A stretch of 49,120 bases of DNA from Spirogloea muscicola (Eukaryota > Streptophyta > Zygnematophyceae > Spirogloeales > Spirogloeaceae), in the NCBI GenBank assembly GCA_009602725.1, contig WELB01000080.1:249433-298552 (forward strand), read 5' to 3'. Numbering within the stretch: position 1 is the first letter of the stretch; every line of letters starts with the position of its first letter. Below are positions 44,264 to 49,120 of this stretch, one piece after another. The translations under genes and the position numbers were made by a program. The notes beneath the pieces are model-generated. The model was not told the DNA's origin and searched no databases. It saw only the letters and a program-made list of their open reading frames with translations.

Positions 44264-45290
44264 TTGGCAAGCCATTCTCTTAGGGAAGTACAAGTGCCTG
44301 TCAAACGACCTTCAACTGCAAATTAAATCCCCCCAGCCCGACTTGTGGTTATATCCCAGTCATTGTATGGAGCACAAGAAATGTATAGCAAGTGCCAAAG
44401 CAGCCTTGATGTCATGTAGAGGTCTCAGTGACTTCTGAGATTGGGAAGAAGGGTCTTTTCTAGGTCCGCTGCGGCTGCTTAGCAGGGGTTACTGAGTGTC
44501 TCGTAGCAGCTTTGTTTCTGTTACTTAGCGCTTCCCCTGGCCCCCTTCTCGTACTCTGTTCATTCTTTTTCGGGCTGGTTGTTCCAGCCCCTATTCTCAA
44601 TGGGCGAGCACTTTCTTCTTTTCTAGGTCCGCTTAATGAGTGGCCATTCCAGAAGTAGTAGTCGCAGTCTCTGCTCCAGGCCACTCGGCTTGCTGAATGG
44701 GTGAGCTTGATAGTAGTGGACTTTCAGATACCAAATATAAGTTCTTGTGCCAGTATATAGGATGGCCCTCAGGATGAGCACTGCAGTGCTACGGACGCAT
44801 GCGTCAAGTTCGCACTTGTGACCACCAGGTAGCAGCTACAGTGTGGTGTCAAGCATCCAGATGCATCAGGTGTGCTTACAGCCATGCTATTATCCTCTGA
44901 CTGCAGTTCCTGTAGAGAAGGAATGGTTACTACAAAAAGTTGATAAACTACAGAGCTTAATGTCATGTACTGGACTTTTACGTGAGGCGCCCTAGTGCAC
45001 AGTCATTAGACAGAACTGAGCACCCCAAAGGTGGAGGGTGTTAGCTGAAAGCGGCTACTCGCTTATTTACAGGTAATGAAGAGTCTCGGCTGAGTGGCGG
45101 CTAATGAGCTTGCACAAGAATGGGTGGCTCAGGCTCTCTTGAATACTGCACCTATGTACAATTGCACTGACCACCTATTCAGAGATTGGACCGACGTAAT
45201 CTCTGCTCTGTGAAGGGAATCAGAGCCATGGGGGCTTGCGCGAAGTACCATAAAGGAGGGCGACTGGCCGAAACGAAGCACTGCTCCTTT
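44264..45290. other. Intergenic between convergent genes
   Basis: Holds the 3' UTRs of the CoA synthase and FYVE-SYLF genes and the LINE insertion listed separately. ORFs at 44769-44966 and 45186-45389 have no recognisable content; the latter is the shadow of the FYVE-SYLF 3' end. Confidence 0.5.
44454..44633 (+). mobile_element. Recent LINE 3'-end insertion with 17-bp target-site duplication
   Basis: TCTTTTCTAGGTCCGCT occurs at 44454-44470 and again at 44617-44633, flanking 146 bp. The insert starts with the last codons of the RT ORF (GCGGCTGCTTAGCAGGGGTTACTGA; reads RLLSRGY and stop) and ends with the 3' tail: hairpin arms 44572-44578 and 44584-44590, then CAATGGGCGAGCACTTTCTT. This is the structure of a severely 5'-truncated target-primed reverse transcription product. 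It defines the true 3' end of the element. Confidence 0.85.
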
Positions 45291-47730
45291 TCATGCTGTG
45301 CTCTCCAGGCAGGGCGGCGCTTCCACCTTGGCAAAAAGGCCATCCAGGGCGGCATACAGCGGCGCGGCGGCCCTAGGCCTTGGTACTGAGCCAAGCAGTA
45401 GCTGCGAGCTGGTGATTGACCTATCGCCGTAGAAGCGACAGTTGGCCTCTGACCGCGTCACAGCTATGCTGCTCTCTACGGAGATGCCTATGAAGGCTCC
45501 TGGCACAGCAGCAAGGAATGTCCTTCATGAGCTCAGCTACCAAGGGGTCGAAATAGCATTGGACACTCCTCACTTCACGAAAGACAAGTGATTGATAATT
45601 ATCATACTTCAGCATTGTCACTCTGTAGTGCAGGCATACAATAGAGTGACTCGGGCAGTGCAGAGCTTGTCTAAGCTGCACCTCGCTCTGCAGAAACTTG
45701 AGCCATTGTTGAGGAGGCAAGAGCAGTACCTTTACTGCAGCTGTAGGTATAGCACATGGCTGCCCCGCCATCGCCAGCCCGCAGATCAATCTCCACCGCC
45801 CGGCCCACAAGGCCAGCAGCCGCGCTCAGCCCCGCCCCCACTGACAAGAGCACCATGCCACAGAAAGCCTTGACAGCCTCGTAGGATCTGAGCACGACTA
45901 TGTAGTCTGTGAGCTCGCCGCCAATCTGTGCAGAAACACCACCAGACCAGTCTTGCACATCACATGCCAGCCATGTGATGTGCATGTTTACCCTCGGGGC
46001 CCAGGAACATCAGGTTGATCAAGAAGTAATACTGTAGTGCATGAGCAGCATTGGACAAGCGTAGTCCAGAACAGTAACGAGCAGATACCTGGGCGCCCCA
46101 GCCGATGCCGCAGGTAACCAAGGCGGAGGGCGCCGACCACGAGCCGTCGGGCCGGCGCGCCACCACGAGCCCTGTGCCCAGCTTGTAGGTCATGATGGCA
46201 CCCACCTTGGCCACCGTGACGATTGCCAGCCCCAGCGCCCCTCTCAGGACCGTGTCAGGCAGCGACCGCTCTGGCCTGAGGCTCCCAACCTGCACATCAT
46301 CAGCTAGTGCTTTATGGAGCTGATTTGATTCAGTCCCAGTCGGTAAGGACATCTTAATGGAGACCCCAACTACAACATCCCGTGATGGAGTTATGCATGT
46401 TCATTAAGAACATCCTGGCAACTGCAGCAATTGTCATTGTGGAGCATGTTGCAGCAATGGGGCTTAGCAACTCCATTTCACAAGAGATGTGAAGTTCTTT
46501 TGCTGTAGGTACCGTGGCGTAGCTCCGCAGAGTGCTTGTTGCTTTAAAAATCTCTTCCTGGAGAGACGAGCCAAGGGGGTTGTTGAGCCAGCTTCGGAGG
46601 GAGGACGCATCAGTGACGTCGTAGAGCGCGACCTGAGCCGCGTTGCTGACACGGTCCAGCAGGAGCCTCTGCACAGGCGCCAGTCGCTCGAGGCACGTGT
46701 CGCATACGCGCTGTGGCTCCCGCTCACGAAACTGCACCGGAAGCAGGCACCGTTGGCTGGTGCAGCTACGGCAGAAGACGCCCCCACAGAACCTGGCAAT
46801 GGCAGGGCAACTACATCAGCAGCATTCACGTGGATAATGTACTCCACGGAGATACACTGTGAAGGCTGTCAACCAAACAGCGTCGACTGTAAGCAAGCCA
46901 TGCTATGAAGTTTTGGTGTAGCTCTCCAAGGTCATCGTGATGAAGTTGCAGCCACCTGCAGTGATGCCGGAAGCAGCCGAGCGGCCCAAACGCCGCATCG
47001 CACTGCATGCATGTTGCCGCCGAGCTGTCCGGCATCCACTGGGGGGGCTCTGCTTCTAGCACAGCCCGGACGGCCCGCACGTCATCACCTACACCTGATG
47101 GCAGCACCTGTTGAAAGTGAGATGGAAGAGCTTGCACGTCGCGACCTCTTGCCAGAAGCCAACCTTCTCTATCTAGCAGCCAGAAAGGGTAACAACTTCA
47201 CATGTTATTTTCATTTCCCCATGTTATATAAGCTCACTGTCTCATAGCTCTGGAAGAGCTCCCTGACATGCAATGGTATCTAAGTTGAGTAAGTAGTGCT
47301 GCATGAAGGAGCTCCATTTCAAGTCACCTGTCAAAAGAGGGGGAGCACTGGGGACATGGCAGGCCACAGCTTTCTCGGACTCCTGGTTGCCTCTGCCGGC
47401 CACATCCCTGCCGCTATGTGGCCCCGAGACGGCGACTTTGGCGCCACTCTCAAAGCTAATTGGCAGCTCCTCTCTGTTGGCACCAGCGCCGCGCTTGAAG
47501 ATCTCCAAAGCACCGACCATCACATTCCACAGATTGACCTCCGCCTGCGGCACCCCTGCGAGGCTGCCTCCATGGGCGGACGTCCGACGACCACTGCCTT
47601 TGTCGGTGAACCCGTTGGCAAAGCCCTTGTATTTGACAGCACGGCGACCCTCCACTGTGGCATTCTCAACAACACCGTACCCATTCACATACTCCCTGTC
47701 TTCACGCAGACCTCCAGTGCTGTAGCACAT
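45291..47730 (-). CDS. FYVE zinc finger + SYLF (Ysc84) domain protein
   Basis: Six exons on the minus strand: 47730-47328, 47172-46956, 46792-46513, 46289-46089, 45925-45730 and 45499-45291 (501 aa), all in phase. The FYVE domain at about 180-255 has WMPD, CMQC, the signature RHHCRFCGGVFCRSC (read across an intron) and CDTC. The SYLF domain at about 301-500 has RSLPDTVLRGALGLAIVTVA, KLGTGLVVARRPDGSWSAPS, IGWGAQIGGELTDYIVVLRS, EIDLRAGDGGAAMCYTYSCS and GAFIGISVESSIAVTRSEA, ending PRAAAPLYAALDGLF. The same pairing is known in plants (for example At1g29800). It should bind PI3P through FYVE and other phosphoinositides and actin patches through SYLF, on endosomes. The N-terminal 134 residues are not recognised, and the start at 47730 follows a possible acceptor (GTGCTACAG), so an upstream exon may exist. 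Confidence 0.87.
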
Positions 47731-48063
47731 TCAAGCAGCCAATTGTAAGACCTCTGAGTGGTGCAAAGTTTTGCACCTTGTCAGCACTTTGAGAAGCTTC
47801 AGACGTGCTGAAGCACCTAAGACCCTGTCAGTCATGCAGCCTATGATGTTGTGTGGGCAGGAGGGAGCGACAAGCCTTGCCAGGCTGAGCTCCAGTCGCT
47901 ATAGCGCGCCTCGAGGCCGCCGCCCTTGGGGCGTGCCACCGCCACCCACGTTTCAACCTCCTCATGACTTGGTATGTCGTACGTCAGGGGGCCTCGACCC
48001 CTGCAAATGCACGAGTCCGCATTAGCATCTGCATCAATGATTAAGCGCAGCACAGCTCATTGC
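47731..48063. other. Spacer between two minus-strand genes, possibly with an exon
   Basis: Contains a minus-strand open stretch at about 47890-48010 (LTYDIPSHEEVETWVAVA) preceded by a TTTGCAG acceptor-like sequence. It may be an upstream exon of the FYVE-SYLF gene or a downstream exon of the RING gene; I cannot decide. Confidence 0.35.
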
Positions 48064-49120
48064 TCAGTGGGTTGCCGCTCTCGACGGCACCGCCACCATC
48101 TTCTTAAACTTGTCCGATGCGAGCTGCTGGGCCATGTTTTCGGGCATCCGTGCATCGATTGCAGGCCATGCAAGGAGGTTGCTATCGTGCACTTGTAATC
48201 TTCTAACCCCAGGCCAAGTCTCCGGCGGATGCCATGGCCTGCTCAAAGGCCCAAGAGTGCCCTGACATGCGAGAGTGACCTGCGTGGCAGCCCACCTGAC
48301 GGCCATGTCCGCCACCGCCTGAGCATGCTGCGCTGTAGCTGCACCATGGACAGGAGGCAGAATTTGTGAGCGGGCGTGAACGAGCACACGCCCTGGCTCA
48401 CAGGCCGGGGCGCCTGCACTCGACATTGTACTCGATGGGGTGCCCAAATTGGCAAAGTGCGGACAATTGGTAAAGTGGGCTCTGCTTCTGCAGCAAGACT
48501 CAAGGACTGTCAAGACGCTTGGCGGCAAAAGCTGATGTGCAATGCTCCGCCATTCATGGACCCCGACCTGCGTGCCGTTCAGCCTCCGCGATGGCGAACT
48601 GGGCGGCGGCGGTGGCCGTGGAGGCGCGCGCCAGCGCGTCCCGCAGCTCGGTGTTGAGGCCCAGCGCCAGGCCGGGATCGAAGGCCGTCCGGCACAGCGG
48701 GCAGACTGGGAGGCTGGCATGGCTCTGGACCTGGGGGTGGCGCCACCGCGGGCCAGTCAGTCGATGGCGTCATCTGCCGGGCGTCAGCGTCACCTGACGT
48801 CGGTTCTAATGGCGCTGCTGAGGTCAGGCTGCTGCGGTTGCTGGAGGCCGTCATGACCGCCACGACGAGGACGGCGCCACTGGCAAAAGGCGGCGGCGGC
48901 GGCGGCGACGACGTCAGCGCACTCTCTGGAGGCAGTCGAGGCAGCCGTTGTGGCCGCAGGGCAGCGACGCGGGGCCGCCGTACGTCCCCAGCGCCTCCAT
49001 GCACATGGAGCACGACGGCGCACCATCCCCGGGCGGCGGCGGCGGCGGCGGCAGAGCCGGGCGCGGCTGCTCGCCGCGGAGGCGTTCTATGGCCGCCCTC
49101 GCGACGCCGCCGCCGCCGCC
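48064..49120 (-). CDS. RING-finger (C3HC4) protein, 5' part outside the window
   Basis: Partial at the window edge. Exons on the minus strand: (49120)-48923, 48730-48568 and 48338-48064, in phase. The C3HC4 RING is split by an intron: CSMCMEALGTYGGPASLPCG, then HNGCLDCLQR, and in the next exon VQSHASLPVCPLCRTAFDPG. The following LNTELRDALARASTATAAAQ resembles the helix after many plant RING domains. An Ala-rich helix and a tail ending SRAATH and stop follow if the last exon is read to 48064. The likely role is an E3 ubiquitin ligase. A poly-Pro run precedes the RING. Only the RING is firm; the 3' end is uncertain. Confidence 0.65.
49020..49120. repeat. GGC/CCG trinucleotide tracts in RING exon
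   Basis: Two short GGC/GCC runs (about 49032-49056 and 49105-49120) that encode the poly-Pro and poly-Gly stretches of the RING protein on the minus strand. Confidence 0.7.

Noticed and set aside
1-49120. CRISPR array, prophage, operon or bacterial gene cluster
   Set aside because: Introns, telomere-type repeats, plant-like genes and LINE relics show that this is eukaryotic nuclear DNA; no regular direct repeats with unique spacers are seen.

Overview
This is a window of nuclear DNA from a eukaryote, most probably a green alga (Chlorophyta; a trebouxiophyte-like genome is my inference). Nearly every recognisable gene is split by many short GT-AG introns. Several genes are of plant type: serine decarboxylase, a G-box-binding bZIP factor, a FAX fatty-acid exporter and an OTU/SEC-C deubiquitinase. 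Stretches of plant-type telomere motif (TTTAGGG) lie inside introns. There is one 444-base assembly gap (31514-31957) and three single N bases (about 5084, 17668 and 21624). All gene models were built by hand: each junction joins in phase and the product matches a protein family, but no transcript data were available.

Layout. 1-5090 is a graveyard of 5'-truncated, nested, both-strand copies of one non-LTR (LINE-like) retroelement. Only the end of its reverse-transcriptase ORF and a 3' tail with a GGGCTGG/CCAGCCC hairpin survive. 5374-6784 (+) is a sulfotransferase; 7781-8377 (-) is BORCS8-like; 8865-9480 holds more element debris; 9969-12785 (+) is a CD2BP2/LIN1 splicing factor; 13673-16510 (+) is an OTU deubiquitinase with a SEC-C motif; 17239-17774 (-) is a small SEL1-like protein; 19705-21274 (-) is a FAX/TMEM14 protein; 22346-25257 (-) is serine decarboxylase. 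A gene-poor 3.5 kb stretch follows.

28770-31467 (-) is a GBF-type bZIP factor, divergent across the gap from a Rossmann-fold epimerase-like protein at 32420-35430 (+). 35914-40022 (-) is a TPR protein with a mitochondrial-type N terminus, divergent from 40506-44263 (+), which encodes both last steps of coenzyme A synthesis (PPAT and dephospho-CoA kinase) apparently fused to an HD-domain phosphohydrolase. 44454-44633 is a young 146-bp insertion of the LINE 3' end with a 17-bp target-site duplication. 45291-47730 (-) is a FYVE+SYLF phosphoinositide-binding protein, and 48064-49120 (-) is a RING-finger gene cut by the window edge.

The genes are a normal mixed eukaryotic neighbourhood (metabolism, membrane traffic, ubiquitin, transcription, splicing), not one pathway. 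The two observations most worth following are the three-domain CoA enzyme and the LINE family with its conserved 3' hairpin and evidence of recent movement.
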